NCBI GenBank assembly: GCA_040768665.1
Contig: JAXGMN010000042.1
Coordinates: forward strand, 54,018-118,017
Source: JABWBD01 sp040768665
Lineage (GTDB): Bacteria > Planctomycetota > Planctomycetia > Pirellulales > Thermoguttaceae
Direction: 5' to 3'
DNA: 64,000 bases
Within the stretch, counting starts at the first letter, position 1. The number at the start of each line of letters is the position of its first letter. The translations under genes and the position numbers were made by a program. The notes below the pieces were generated by a model. The model was not told the DNA's origin and made no database searches. It saw nothing but the letters and a program-made list of their open reading frames with translations. This document shows positions 1-9,252 of the stretch, piece by piece.

Positions 1-62
1 GGGTTGGTGACCCCCAAAGCTATGACCAAGCTAATGATTCCGGCGATGCCTAGACGAAGCAT
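1..62 (-). CDS. Partial CDS, N-terminus of an exported or membrane protein
   Basis: An ATG at 62 on the minus strand opens about 20 codons that run off the window edge. The residues are MLRLGIAGIISLVIALGVTN, a short basic start followed by a hydrophobic stretch, as in a signal peptide or first membrane segment. A purine-rich AAGGGG lies about 7 nt upstream of the ATG. Too little is present to name a family. Confidence 0.4.
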   Translation of the reverse strand, partial: MLRLGIAGIISLVIALGVTN

Positions 63-570
63 GATTTCAGCCCCTTGAGACAGTGGAGACTCGGACAGGA
101 GAAACGGATCGTGGACCATACCAGAGCCGACCCGCGGGATCAAGCGAGACTTTGGCTCGCCCGACGCAAAGGCGCAGGCTGACAAGCCCAACGGAACGAA
201 GGCGTTCAGCCTGGCAAGTGGTATCCAATTCGGCCGACGAATTCGCATCCAACCACGGGGCGCTGCGGGGCATTGGAAAGGGAGCGGGTGCGAGCGACCT
301 CGGCAGCTCAGAAGCCCCGTTCGGTTTCCCAAATCACACGGATAGTATCAGTCATCCCACATCCTAAAGATGCCCACTGGTCCTCTGCCTTTCTGCGGTT
401 CGTACCCAGCCCCCCCGACTGGATAAGCTTGTAATGGTGGTTCGCGAATAATACGTATAGCGGGGGACGGTTGACCAGCCACACACAATTCATTCGATCG
501 GTGATATTCTGTCGCCTCTTTCGGGGTTCGGCCGGCACGGCCGTGAATTCCGAAGAAAGGATGGTGTAAG
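63..570. other. Intergenic region without a supported gene
   Basis: Several short overlapping frames exist but none has a convincing ribosome binding site, codon pattern or recognisable product. I see no RNA gene or strong terminator here. Confidence 0.5.
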
Positions 571-852
571 ATGGCCGTTTCTGATGTGCTAGCCGCGACT
601 GTCCAGTCGCTCGACGAGTGCGAACAGCACGGGCTGTACGATGGATGCGAACGGGAGGTTGAAGTTGCCAGGGACGTGATTACCGCAGTTCAGGTCCTGC
701 TCGAAGCCAGACCGTTCGGAGAACCGGAGCACCAGAATCGAATCGACGAGTTGGAAGACGCGATCCAGTCGCTCGACACTTCCAGGCTGAGAGCTGCCAC
801 CGCGAGCGTTTTGGAATGCTACCGGGCAAGTCATGCGGGCAGCATGCGCTGA
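571..852 (+). CDS. Hypothetical small acidic protein (93 aa)
   Basis: The frame starts at an ATG preceded by a GAAAGGATG-type purine stretch. The protein is acidic and mostly predicted helical, with a charged segment near residues 20-35 and another near 50-70. I do not recognise a family. It stands alone, upstream of a MITE-like element whose left end begins about 10 nt after the stop. The start is reasonable but a spurious frame cannot be excluded. Confidence 0.45.
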   Translation: MAVSDVLAATVQSLDECEQHGLYDGCEREVEVARDVITAVQVLLEARPFGEPEHQNRIDELEDAIQSLDTSRLRAATASVLECYRASHAGSMR

Positions 853-862
853 CAGTTTCGTA

Positions 863-984
863 AGGCGCCGTTCAAGAATAAGTTGGTCAAACGTTGTAGG
901 GTGGATTTTAATCCACCCCTTGTGTTTAGACGGATTGCAGTCTGCTCCACGCCAGGTTGCACAACTTATTCATGAATGGCGCCT
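863..984. repeat. MITE-like element, copy 1
   Basis: A 122-bp element with imperfect terminal inverted repeats of about 28 bp (left AGGCGCCGTTCAAGAATAAG, right its near reverse complement) flanked by TA. It contains an inner palindrome GTGGATTTTAATCCACC. A second, inverted copy lies at about 11027-11152. No transposase is inside, so it would move non-autonomously. Confidence 0.7.
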
Positions 985-1225
985 AACGTGGATGGCGAAG
1001 AAAGTGCTGGTTGTGGGTCCGGCTTGAGAGAGCCACCGCCTCCATGGCTGGCGGTGTTGCCCAGGCAGGCGGGTCCCGTCGTGTCACCACCGTCGCCGCG
1101 GACACAACGAGACCATTCGCGGCCACGTCGCTGGCCTGCGGCGGAATCTGGCTCCTTGTCGACACAGGCGACCGGATGATAGAGTAATGTGGCAGGAACC
1201 AGATTTCATACGGGAGGAATTCACC

Positions 1226-2551
1226 GTGACAGAACCAACGAGCCCCGCTTCCCATTCGTCCCTTTCGCGGCGACGATTCTTCAGATCGAGTGTACTGGCA
1301 GCAGGAGCAACCGCCGCCGCAAGCCTGCCGCTGGACCGAGGCGTCCATGCCGCCGGCGACGACACGCTCAGGATCGGATTGGTGGGATGCGGAGGTCGCG
1401 GTGCCGGCGCCGCAGCCGACGCGCTGGAGGCCGACAAGAATGCCAAGCTCGTCGCCATGGGAGACGCGTTCGCCGATCATCTGGAAAGCCGGTTGGGTAT
1501 TCTCGAACGCAAGTTTCCGGGCCGTGTCGTGGTGCCGCCGGAGCGCCGGTTCGCGGGCTTCGACGCTTACCGGAAGGTGATCGACAGCGGGGTTGACGTG
1601 GTGCTGCTGGCCACTCCCCCGCACTTTCGCCCGATCCATCTCGCGGCTTGCGTCGAGGCAGGCAAGCACGTGTTCGCCGAGAAACCGGTGGCGGTCGACG
1701 CGCCGGGCGTTCGGGCCGTGCTCGCCGCGTGCGACAAGGCAAAAGCCAAGGGGCTCAGCATCGTGGCCGGCCTGATGTTTCGCTACCAGGCCGAGATGCG
1801 GGAAACCATGAAACGCGTCCATGATGGGGCCATCGGCCGCGTCGTTGCCATCCAGGAGACCTATAATTGCGGCCCTCCCTGGTTTCGCAACAAGAAGCGC
1901 GCGGCCGATTGGACCGAAATGGAATACCAGATGCGCAACTGGTACGTCTTCACATGGCTCTCGGGCGACCACAATGTCGAGCAGCACATCCACAGCCTCG
2001 ACAAGGCTGCCTGGACCATGAAAGACGAACCACCGCTACAGGCATGGGGCACGGGCGGACGCCAGATCCGCTCGGAAATCGCCATCGGCCACATCTTCGA
2101 CCACCACTGCGTGACCTACGAATATGCCGACGGCACCCGACTGTATTCTCACTGCCGCCGCATCGCCGGTTGCGACAACAGCATATCCGACACCCTCCTC
2201 GGCACGGAGGGGACGGCCGATCTGATGAAGCACCGCATCGAAGGCGCCAATTCTTGGCGCTACCAAGGGCCGAAGACCAACATGTACGTCGCGGAACACG
2301 AGGCCCTGTTCCAATCGATCCGCAACGGCCAACCGATCCATGACGGGTTGCACATGGCCCGCAGCACGCTCTTGGCGATCATGGGCCGTTTGGCGACTTA
2401 CACCGGCAAGGTGGTTACCTGGGAGCAGGCGATGAACTCCAAAGAGAACCTGTCGCCCGAGCGCTACACCTGGGACGCCAATCCGCCGGTCCTCCCCGAC
2501 GAGAATGGCGCCTACCCGATCGCGATGCCCGGCCTGACGCCGCTTGTGTGA
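1226..2551 (+). CDS. Gfo/Idh/MocA-family oxidoreductase with twin-arginine signal
   Basis: A probable NAD(P)-dependent oxidoreductase acting on a sugar or inositol-like substrate outside the cytoplasmic membrane. The best start is the GTG at 1226, with GGAGGA 7 nt upstream; the in-frame ATG at 1187 lacks such a site. Near residues 13-35 there is a twin-arginine signal (SRRRFFRSS followed by an alanine-rich stretch). The Rossmann glycine loop GLVGCGGRGAG follows at about residue 50, and the family EKP motif (AEKPVAVD) appears near residue 155. At 441 aa the length is typical. Exported members of this family are very numerous in planctomycetes. The substrate cannot be read from the sequence. 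Convergent with the ACT-domain gene, with a long hairpin between them. Confidence 0.88.
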   Translation: MTEPTSPASHSSLSRRRFFRSSVLAAGATAAASLPLDRGVHAAGDDTLRIGLVGCGGRGAGAAADALEADKNAKLVAMGDAFADHLESRLGILERKFPGRVVVPPERRFAGFDAYRKVIDSGVDVVLLATPPHFRPIHLAACVEAGKHVFAEKPVAVDAPGVRAVLAACDKAKAKGLSIVAGLMFRYQAEMRETMKRVHDGAIGRVVAIQETYNCGPPWFRNKKRAADWTEMEYQMRNWYVFTWLSGDHNVEQHIHSLDKAAWTMKDEPPLQAWGTGGRQIRSEIAIGHIFDHHCVTYEYADGTRLYSHCRRIAGCDNSISDTLLGTEGTADLMKHRIEGANSWRYQGPKTNMYVAEHEALFQSIRNGQPIHDGLHMARSTLLAIMGRLATYTGKVVTWEQAMNSKENLSPERYTWDANPPVLPDENGAYPIAMPGLTPLV

Positions 2552-2562
2552 CCGCCCTGGCA

Positions 2563-2790
2563 CGAATCACTGCCCAGCACCGCGACGCGGATCGGGTCCG
2601 GGCCGAGTTTGAGTCGCCCTCGGCGATCCAACGTGCCGATTTGACGTATACCTGCGACACCGGAAAATGGCAGGACCGCAAGTGGGAGACCATGCGCGCC
2701 GAGCTCGACACCAACGCGCCCCGCGTCAGTGCGCCTCTGCCCGCCGCTACCACAGTCTGGTATCTCAACCTCTTCCGCCCCGTGAACGGT
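2563..2790 (+). pseudogene. Decayed C-terminal fragment, possibly of an esterase-like secreted hydrolase
   Basis: Just after the oxidoreductase, a frame reads LTYTCDTGKWQDRKWETM and later TTVWYLNLF. This resembles the C-terminal beta-sandwich tail seen in planctomycete alpha/beta-hydrolase or esterase proteins; I recall the pattern but cannot search. No N-terminal domain is present. The frame runs into a copy of the CCGCCCCGTGAACGGTTACG repeat end near 2775-2795, suggesting the gene was cut by repeat insertion or deletion. Confidence 0.35.
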
Positions 2791-2829
2791 TACGAGTTTC
2801 TTATACCGCTCTCGGCTGCCGTGGACGGC

Positions 2830-2895
2830 TAACCCAAAGCACAAGAGCGCAAGCGAGGGCTCCGGCCCTTGCTTGCGCTCTTGTGCTTCGGGTTA
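2830..2895. terminator. Long perfect-like hairpin between convergent genes
   Basis: AACCCAAAGCACAAGAGCGC pairs with its near-complement downstream, giving a stem of about 30 bp around a short TCCG loop. It lies between the converging oxidoreductase and ACT genes. It may work as a bidirectional terminator, or may be a REP-type palindrome that has settled there. Confidence 0.55.
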
Positions 2896-2961
2896 ATATG
2901 GCGCGCCGCAAATATGCCATTCCCTCACCGCAAGCGGTATCGTCGACGCAGGCCGAAAAGC

Positions 2962-3384
2962 TCAAAGCCGCTTCAGAACCTTTGCGGCTTTGGTCGCGTC
3001 GGCCGCGTCGTCCAAGGCCAGGTACACGACGCACCGACCCCCGATGGCGGCGGCCGATAGCCCGCGGAGATTGATGCCGGCCTCGGCCAGCGCCGTGGCC
3101 ATTTCCGATGCGAGCCCCGGCTTGTCTTCCGCCTCAATCCTGAGGGAATGGAGGCTGGAGGTCTTTTCGAACCCCGCTTTCTTGGCTGCCCGGGTTTGCG
3201 AGGCGCCTTTGAGCGGTGTCAGGAACACGACACCTGCCCCGGGCTTATCGGGTGCCCTCCGCGCGACCGCGAACTCCAACTGTGCGCCCGCATCCGCCAG
3301 CGTCTTCAATTTGCCCGACAGTCCGCCTGGCTTGTCCTCAATACTGGCAGCCCAGACATCCACGCGAGAAACATTCAGTGCCAT
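2962..3384 (-). CDS. ACT-domain protein (140 aa)
   Basis: A small cytoplasmic ligand-sensing protein. The C-terminal half carries the ACT pattern LRIEAEDKPGLASEMATALA near residues 78-98, followed by AGINLRGLSAAAIGGRCVVYLALDD. The N-terminal half (SIEDKPGGLSGKLKTLADAG) looks like a second, more divergent ACT repeat, so this is probably a double-ACT protein. The ATG at 3384 is chosen because GGAGG lies 6 nt upstream; the longer frame adds 12 residues without support. ACT domains usually bind amino acids and regulate enzymes; no partner enzyme is adjacent, so the ligand is unknown. Confidence 0.85.
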   Translation of the reverse strand: MALNVSRVDVWAASIEDKPGGLSGKLKTLADAGAQLEFAVARRAPDKPGAGVVFLTPLKGASQTRAAKKAGFEKTSSLHSLRIEAEDKPGLASEMATALAEAGINLRGLSAAAIGGRCVVYLALDDAADATKAAKVLKRL

Positions 3385-3901
3385 GGCTATCCTCCGCAAC
3401 AGGGTCAAACAGAACACCATCGTGCACCACGCGCCAAAATCGCCACGTTAGAGATCCACTCCGTGGTGCGACGGCCGCACGGTCACGGACCATGCCTTGA
3501 GTGGCGTCTCGCCGCAGCCCATTGGATCGCCGACGGTCTATTCTATCTTACGGCCGCATCTATTGACAGCATCTCGCGTCCGCAGGCCTCTTCTCCGGGG
3601 CGGGACACATATTGCAGAAACACTACGAAGAGGTCCTAACAAGACGGGGACTGGTTCCGAGCCAAACACCAGACGAACACTCACATTACGCGTCTTGGCG
3701 AGATGCCTGTCCCTGTTTTGTTAAAGCCGCCAAACCGCCTCATCAGTCTGCACGGCCCTTCGAAGCTCTCCTTGCCTGATCGATCTTGTACAGCAATAAG
3801 CGATTCGCCACCTGCAACCACTTCTCCCAGACAAGTGAAATTGCTAGAATCCATTTCAATCTTCTGTCCGAAAACTCTCCCTCCACGAAATCTGGCCCTA
3901 A
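3385..3901. other. Intergenic region holding a REP-like palindrome
   Basis: No gene is supported. A palindromic element runs from about 3638 to 3722: AACAAGACGGGGACTGG at one end and the near-complementary CCTGTCCCTGTTTTGTT at the other. Its ends match the GGGGACAGGCACC-type ends found elsewhere in this window. Confidence 0.5.
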
Positions 3902-3975
3902 GTCCCCGTAGCTCAATTGGATAGAGCGTCGGCCTCCGGAGCCGAAGGTTAGAGGTTCGAGCCCTCTCGGGGATA
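3902..3975 (+). tRNA. tRNA-Arg (anticodon CCG)
   Basis: A full cloverleaf can be drawn. The acceptor stem GTCCCCG pairs with CGGGGAT (first pair G-U). The D arm is GCTCAATTGGATAGAGC. The anticodon stem TCGGC/GCCGA encloses loop CTCCGGA with anticodon CCG. The T arm is AGAGG-TTCGAGC-CCTCT. The discriminator base is A and CCA is not encoded. It reads CGG arginine codons. Confidence 0.95.
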
Positions 3976-4308
3976 CTTGCTCTTTTCGCCATGCAACTCG
4001 CTGCAGCCCGATGCAAAGCGGTGCGTATCGTCCGACGACGTCTGGCTTTACGACACCGCACCTCTTGTTGAATCGCCTTCCTCATTGGCAGGGTGGTCGG
4101 TGCAAATTGATGCAGTTCGATGCAAATAAGCACGAACTGGATGGCACCATTCTTGGCACCTTTTTTCGGCAAAAACTGCTGTCGATCACCGCAAACGGCG
4201 GGCTGGAGGCGGAAGCTCTTTCCGCATCTTCAGGGAAGTTATTACCCACCTTTGAACGGGGATTGCGCGGTGCCGATCTAGCCGTACCGGCCAATCTGGT
4301 TAGGTCTT

Positions 4309-4422
4309 CTACGGTGGCGTATGCACTTTTTTCCTTTGGCGTTTTGCCCTCTTGTCGGCGGCCTTCTGCCTTTCTTGCATTTTTCGCTGCCGCTTGGCAA
4401 AAGTATTCTGGTCGCGCGCCAT
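4309..4422 (-). CDS. Small conserved-looking basic protein (37 aa)
   Basis: An ATG at 4422 is preceded by GGGAGGATTC, a strong ribosome binding site, and opens a 37-residue frame starting MARDQNTFAKRQRKMQERQK and ending in a lysine/arginine-rich helix. Short proteins of this pattern (charged single helix after a TFxKRQRE-like start) recur in planctomycetes as far as I recall. Function is unknown; nucleic-acid association would fit the charge. The long frame extending further upstream is not real. Confidence 0.6.
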   Translation of the reverse strand: MARDQNTFAKRQRKMQERQKAADKRAKRQRKKVHTPP

Positions 4423-4481
4423 GAATCCTCCCTCGGATCGGGTTCGGAAAGGGCGAAGCCCTTCAGGTCTCCGTCGGTGAT

Positions 4482-4958
4482 TCAGTATCCGGATACCGGG
4501 ACAAGCACCCTTAAACGTGCAGTATTCCCATTGCGCAGGGCGTAACATCCGGGAACCAGCGTCCGTTTCCGGACCGCCGCTAGCCGATTTTTCTTGGCGG
4601 ATTCCACCCGCACTTGGTCCAGCACCGTGCGAACTCCTTCGACACCGCTGGCCGCCTTGAGCACCGCGCGCCGCTGGTGCTCGAATTGAATACTGCCCCA
4701 GAACGTGACGTCGCCATTGCGAACGGGCGCCGTCACGCGGCACTGCGACCCGGTGCCCGTTCGCATCAGTCGCTGGTTTACTTTCTGCAATCTGACGTGT
4801 GCTGCTCCCCCGGCCCACTTTGCCAAGTCGGCCGGAAGGCCACCTGCACTCCTCTTGCTCTTGACGTGGCAGCCTGCCGGCACGGGGCTCGGGGCGCAGG
4901 TTAATGCAGCTTCCGGGCTGTCCCCTTGCCGTAGGCCGGAAAGTCGGACCGAACGCAT
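4482..4958 (-). CDS. BON-domain-like small protein
   Basis: The middle of the frame reads VNQRLMRTGTGSQCRV, then VRNGDVTFWGSIQFEHQR and GVEGVRTVLDQVRV. This is the BON-domain pattern: amphipathic helix, strand with NGxVTLxG, helix and GVxxVxN/D. BON domains bind phospholipid or associate with envelope proteins. The N-terminal 60 residues are low in recognisable content, so the true start may lie downstream of 4958. The C-terminus is basic. Confidence 0.5.
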   Translation of the reverse strand: MRSVRLSGLRQGDSPEAALTCAPSPVPAGCHVKSKRSAGGLPADLAKWAGGAAHVRLQKVNQRLMRTGTGSQCRVTAPVRNGDVTFWGSIQFEHQRRAVLKAASGVEGVRTVLDQVRVESAKKNRLAAVRKRTLVPGCYALRNGNTARLRVLVPVSGY

Positions 4959-5289
4959 TCGGCAGGTTTTTGGCCTGGGCGACAGCGATCCGCCGCCGCG
5001 CGTCGACGAGGGATCGCTGGGAACGTACTACGAGCATCTTCTCGCTCACTTGCGCGTTCCTTTCCCTGCTGTCTGCTGGCAGGAGTCGCAACGAATCACG
5101 AAAGGACCCCACGGCCAGGTCGTCCTTCACCTGCTCGACAAATCGGCTTGCCGCGGAACCGACGGGATTCTCTGCGAAGTCCAAGACGAGGAGGGCAGAT
5201 GGAGACTGCCTCTCCACAAGCTTCAACTCGACCCGGCGGAACCGAATTACCAGGTGCTGGATGACTACCGGTGCTGGTTCAGCGAGTGA
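4930..5289 (+). CDS. Conserved hypothetical protein, start uncertain
   Basis: The credible part of this frame begins near 4945 (RIRQVFGLGDSDPPPRVDEG) and continues through YYEHLLAHLRVPFPA, GILCEVQDEEGRWRLPLHKLQL and ends YQVLDDYRCWFSE. The aromatic and acidic tail resembles small planctomycete proteins sometimes annotated as calcium-binding; I cannot confirm this. No clear start codon with a ribosome binding site was found, so the left boundary is approximate. It overlaps the beginning of the BON-like frame on the other strand. Confidence 0.45.
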   Translation, partial: RRPESRTERIRQVFGLGDSDPPPRVDEGSLGTYYEHLLAHLRVPFPAVCWQESQRITKGPHGQVVLHLLDKSACRGTDGILCEVQDEEGRWRLPLHKLQLDPAEPNYQVLDDYRCWFSE

Positions 5290-5454
5290 TTCAGGGGAGC
5301 GGCCACCACCCAGGAGAGTTTGTCTGCGGCAGACGGTCCATACATGCCGTCCAATAGGATACCAACTCCGCGGCCGGCAGAGCGGTGCCAAAACCAAGCG
5401 GAGGATTCTGATGTTGTATGGCGAGTTCTTCCCGAAAGTCGGATTGGCCCGTCT

Positions 5455-5580
5455 CGTAGCCGTTCACGGCGCGGAAGAGAGGGGGACAGGTCCATGTTTT
5501 CGGCCAGCGTCTTTCGCGCCAAAATGCCTGAACTGGCCGAAAAATGGACCAGTCCCCGGCCGCCCCGTGAACGGTTACGC
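5455..5580. repeat. Long palindromic repeat, family A (full copy)
   Basis: CGTTCACGGCGCGGAAGAG...GGGGACAGGTCCATGTTTTC on the left is mirrored by GAAAAATGGACCAGTCCCC...CCGCCCCGTGAACGG on the right. A second full copy lies at 25622-25738, and half copies at about 2775-2795 and 23598-23620. Confidence 0.7.
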
Positions 5581-5842
5581 CCGTCTCGAACCAGCGAGTG
5601 ATTTCCGATAACACGTTGCTCAGGGTGAATTGTTCCAGCCGTTTCGAAAGGCTCGCCAGCAGGCTCATGATGATGCCCCGTCGCTTCGCTCCCGATTCGG
5701 TCTTGCTGGTGCGGGATTCCTTCCGGGCCATCGCCTCCGAGCGGGCTTGACGTTCGCTCCGGTTGTTCGTCGCCTCGACTTCCGGATGCAACACGAACAG
5801 CTTCTCGATATACCCGGACGGTGACTCGGCAAGGCACGTCCT
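5577..5842 (-). pseudogene. IS66-family transposase C-terminal remnant
   Basis: On the minus strand the translation includes HPEVEATNNRSERQARSEAM, ARKESRTSKTESGAKRRGII and MSLLASLSKRLEQ. This is the conserved IS66 C-terminal pattern (HPxVEPTNNxAER...S..G...R..I.MSLL). Only the last 85 or so residues survive, the 5' part is missing, and the 3' side runs directly into the family A palindrome. It is non-functional. Confidence 0.7.
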
Positions 5843-6093
5843 ACCAACAGAACACCGCCAACATCGGCAATGCTGCGAAACACTCGGCAGCTCGCAAGCA
5901 ACCGATGCACATCTTCGCCCCCATTGCGAATAGCGACAGCGCGCCAGAGCCCCCGCTATCGGGTTAAGGATGCGAGAAGACGACGATTTCCGCCAACGAG
6001 GACGCTGCCGGGCTCGGGAAGCGGGCTGTAAAATGGCGTGTAAGGCTTCGTCCCACCCGCGCTTGAACTCCCTTCCAGGATGAATCCGGGCAC
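5843..6093. other. Intergenic region upstream of the kinase-TIR gene
   Basis: No gene is supported. The interval probably holds the promoter of the following gene, but no clear -35/-10 pair was seen. Confidence 0.4.
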
Positions 6094-9000
6094 ATGGATA
6101 CTCAGGAAATGCCCATCGATGATGAACGGGTCCGCGCAACGCTTCTTTTCTGCCGATCGCAGAACGATGGCACGATCGCGCCCGACTGGGGCAACTCGCG
6201 GGAGGCGGAGTTGCACGGGCAATTCGAGGTCGGGCTGACCGTTGCCGATCGCTATTTTCTGAAGGGCACGCTCGGCGACGGGTCCATGGGGCGGGTCTTC
6301 CTGGCCAACGACCTTCGGCTGGACCGGCCGGTGGCGATGAAAGTCGTCTCACACCGCCGGCGGCGAGCGGCCGATCTCGAAGCGGTGCTCCAACACGAGG
6401 CAAAGCTGGGAGCGAAACTCAATCACAAAGGCATCGCGGCCGTTTACGATTTCGGCTTCCACGACAACAAGTCGTACACGATCTTCGAATACGTCGAGGG
6501 CCAGACGCTGCGGCAACTCATGCAACTCCGCGGCAGGATTTCGCTGGACGAGGCGCTGCCGATCGTCGGCGACCTGGCGGCCGCGCTCGACTTTGCCCAC
6601 GCCCATCGCGTCGTCCATCGCGACTTGAAGCCGGAGAACATCTGCCTGACGAAGGGGGGCGAATGCAAGATCCTGGATTTGGGGATCGCCCTGGATGTCC
6701 GGGGCGCTATGGAGCAAGGCATGTACTGCGGCACGCCGGCCTACTCGTCGCCTGAACAGGCGGATTGCCGGCCGGCCGATGCCCGTTCCGACCAGTACGC
6801 GCTGGGGCTGATCGTGTTCGAGATGTTGACCGGCCGAAGGGCGTTTGTCGATGACGACTTGGGCACCCTGTTGAGAAAGCAGGCCGAAGAACCACCGCCG
6901 CGGCCGCGGCAGTTTGTCCCGGAGTTGCCGGATCCGGTGGAACAGGCCATCTTGCGGGCGCTGTGCAAACGGCCCGACGGTCGCTATGCCACCTGTCGCG
7001 AATTCGCCCAAGAGCTCGGATGCGGGCTGGCCGGGCAGCCGGGGCGCCACGTCGTTCCGACTCCCGCGGAGAGCCGCATCGGCTTCTACATCGCCCACGT
7101 GGCGGAAGAATCACTGCTGGCGAAGCAGGTCGGCGGCGAGTTGGAGCGCAGGCGCTACGCCTGCTGGTTCTACGGCCGCGATGCCATCCCGGGAGTGTCC
7201 TTTTCCAGCCAATCCCGCGCCGCCATCGAGCGGTCGCAGGCTGTCGTGCTTCTGGTCTCCCGCCCGGCGATGCGCTGGAGCGATTTCGAGCGGGAGATCG
7301 AGCACGCGCACAAGATCGGCTGCCCGATGCTGCCCCTGTTGGTCGACCTTTCCCGGGAGGAATTCGAAATGCTCGCCCCTGCCTGGCGGAGCATGCTGGG
7401 GGCCTCGCCTGCGATCGAATACCGCCGCAGCGATCCGGTGCGCGAGATGGTCGACCGGATCGGCGCGTCCGCGGAAACGCTGGGGATCCCGGCGAGCCGC
7501 CACGCCGCAGCCGCACCGGCTGACCCGGCGCGCCAGTGCACCGGCCAGATCTGGGCGACCGACGCCAACCAGATCGACATACTCGACCTCGACCGGGTCT
7601 TGTTCCGAAACGGCGCCATCGACGACTTCTTGAACAGCAAGCACCGGCATTTCGTTTCGGCGACCAAGGGGTTCGGCAAGACGTTGCTGCTGACCTGCAA
7701 GCGGCAGTTGCTCACCCGCTCCAGCGCGTCGGCCGGCCAGCCGGTGACCATGGTCCCCGAAGGCCGCCCCTATCTCGATTTCATGAGCGAAATGCGGACG
7801 CTCTCCTCCCGCTACGAGAGCCCGCTGTCGGATCTTTCGAACACCAAGCGGCTCTGGAGCGCAGCGTTTCGCGTTTCTGCGATCTCGCACCATCCGGCGG
7901 TGATCGACGAAAGCGAGGCGGCCGAGTGCGAGCCTTTTCCCGACCGCGTCCGGCGGTGGCTGGCCGGGGCGAAGATCCAGCCGACGGTCGTCTTCAAGGA
8001 GCTGACGGCGCTACGGGTCAGCGAGTTGAACCGGCTGATCGACTGCACGGAGAACTTCCTGGACCAGAAGATGCGCCAGATTCACGGAGGAGTCTGTTTC
8101 TTCATCGACAAGGTCGACCAGGCGATCCGGCACGTGGCCCGCGACGCCTGGATCGCCATTCAGGCCGGGCTGATCGAGGCGGCCTGGGAAACCATGAACG
8201 CCAACAGCCACCTGAAGGTCTTTGCATCGATTCGCCAGGAAGCGTTCAGCAACTACCAGTCCGACATCAAGCCCAACCTGTTCGGGGCCACGACGACGCT
8301 GGACTATTCCGAGGAGGAACTGCAGGCGCTGTTGAACCAGTTGGCCGGCTGCTACGAAGGCTGCCGGTCGTTTGCCGAGTTTCTCGGGCTGAACGTGGTG
8401 CGGCACGGCCGCCGGCCCGCGCCGGAAGACAGTTTCCAGTACGTGCGGCGGCACACGTGCGGACGGCCTCGCGACCTGGTGGCCATCGCCTCGGAGATCT
8501 CGTCGAAACGCTCGTCGCTCAGCGAGCGGCGGCTGCGGGAAATCGTGCAGCAGACCAGCGCGACCGTGGTCGTGTCGAACATTTTCGACGAAGTTCGCGT
8601 GTTTCTCAATTGCCTGGACGACCGGGAAGCCCGGCTGCGTTTTCTGGCGGGAATCCCCAGCAATATCCTGGAGAAGGCCGACGCGATCCGCGCTTGCGAG
8701 GAATTCAACGGACTGGAACCGGGAACGCTCCAGCATTTTGGCGAGGATTCCAGCGCGATCTTCCATCCGTTTCGCGATCTGTACCTGGCCGGGCTGCTGG
8801 GAGTCGTCCAGCCGGATCCCGAGATGGGAAACGCCATCCAGCGGTTCCGCAGGCCGCATGATTCGCTGACGCACTCGGCTGCCGCGCTGCCCGACTCGCC
8901 GGTGTACCTGATCCATCCCGCGCTGGACACGTTCATCCAGGCGCAGCACACCCGCGCGCCGTTCTTGCAGTTTCAGCACGTCCCGGTCGGGGACAACTTG

Positions 9001-9252
9001 CTCTGGGAGTCCCATTATCCGCTGGTCATCCAGATCGAGAAGCAGTTGCAGAAGATCGGCGACCGGGAATTCGTCGAACCGGCCCACCAGGTCGTCAAGC
9101 GGGTGCAGGCGCTGCTCGCGGCGGGAAAGTTCCCGTTTGCGCGAGTCGAAGTGGAATCCAGCATCGAGTGGAAGGCACTCTGCAGCCTGGCAGACGAGGA
9201 AGCCTGCTGCGAAGCGGTGCTCTGGCTGGAGGAATTGCTGGGGGAGCTTTGA
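6094..9252 (+). CDS. Ser/Thr kinase - TIR - P-loop NTPase fusion (1052 aa)
   Basis: Three signalling modules are fused. Residues 50-310 form a Hanks-type kinase: glycine loop GTLGDGSMGRVF, beta3 lysine K83 (VAMKVV), HRDLKPEN at 175-182 and DLG (for DFG) at 195-197, then SPEQ and RSDQYALG. Residues about 328-455 match a TIR domain: RIGFYIAHVAEESL, YGRDAIPGVSF, AIERSQAVVLLVS, then RWSDFEREIEHA, which offers the conserved helix glutamate. From residue 500 there is a P-loop NTPase with Walker A ATKGFGKT at 523-530 and a Walker B-like CFFIDKVDQ. The remaining 400 residues are alpha-helical with no recognised motif. No transmembrane segment is seen. TIR plus NTPase fusions are common in bacterial immune and STAND-like proteins, so a defence or signalling role is plausible but inferred. 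It stands alone, with no partner gene next to it. Confidence 0.85.
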   Translation: MDTQEMPIDDERVRATLLFCRSQNDGTIAPDWGNSREAELHGQFEVGLTVADRYFLKGTLGDGSMGRVFLANDLRLDRPVAMKVVSHRRRRAADLEAVLQHEAKLGAKLNHKGIAAVYDFGFHDNKSYTIFEYVEGQTLRQLMQLRGRISLDEALPIVGDLAAALDFAHAHRVVHRDLKPENICLTKGGECKILDLGIALDVRGAMEQGMYCGTPAYSSPEQADCRPADARSDQYALGLIVFEMLTGRRAFVDDDLGTLLRKQAEEPPPRPRQFVPELPDPVEQAILRALCKRPDGRYATCREFAQELGCGLAGQPGRHVVPTPAESRIGFYIAHVAEESLLAKQVGGELERRRYACWFYGRDAIPGVSFSSQSRAAIERSQAVVLLVSRPAMRWSDFEREIEHAHKIGCPMLPLLVDLSREEFEMLAPAWRSMLGASPAIEYRRSDPVREMVDRIGASAETLGIPASRHAAAAPADPARQCTGQIWATDANQIDILDLDRVLFRNGAIDDFLNSKHRHFVSATKGFGKTLLLTCKRQLLTRSSASAGQPVTMVPEGRPYLDFMSEMRTLSSRYESPLSDLSNTKRLWSAAFRVSAISHHPAVIDESEAAECEPFPDRVRRWLAGAKIQPTVVFKELTALRVSELNRLIDCTENFLDQKMRQIHGGVCFFIDKVDQAIRHVARDAWIAIQAGLIEAAWETMNANSHLKVFASIRQEAFSNYQSDIKPNLFGATTTLDYSEEELQALLNQLAGCYEGCRSFAEFLGLNVVRHGRRPAPEDSFQYVRRHTCGRPRDLVAIASEISSKRSSLSERRLREIVQQTSATVVVSNIFDEVRVFLNCLDDREARLRFLAGIPSNILEKADAIRACEEFNGLEPGTLQHFGEDSSAIFHPFRDLYLAGLLGVVQPDPEMGNAIQRFRRPHDSLTHSAAALPDSPVYLIHPALDTFIQAQHTRAPFLQFQHVPVGDNLLWESHYPLVIQIEKQLQKIGDREFVEPAHQVVKRVQALLAAGKFPFARVEVESSIEWKALCSLADEEACCEAVLWLEELLGEL

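Noticed and set aside
3681..4424. Overlapping frames around tRNA-Arg as an integrase or small genes
   Set aside because: No integrase motifs, no ribosome binding sites, and the frames run through the tRNA; no duplicated attachment site was seen.
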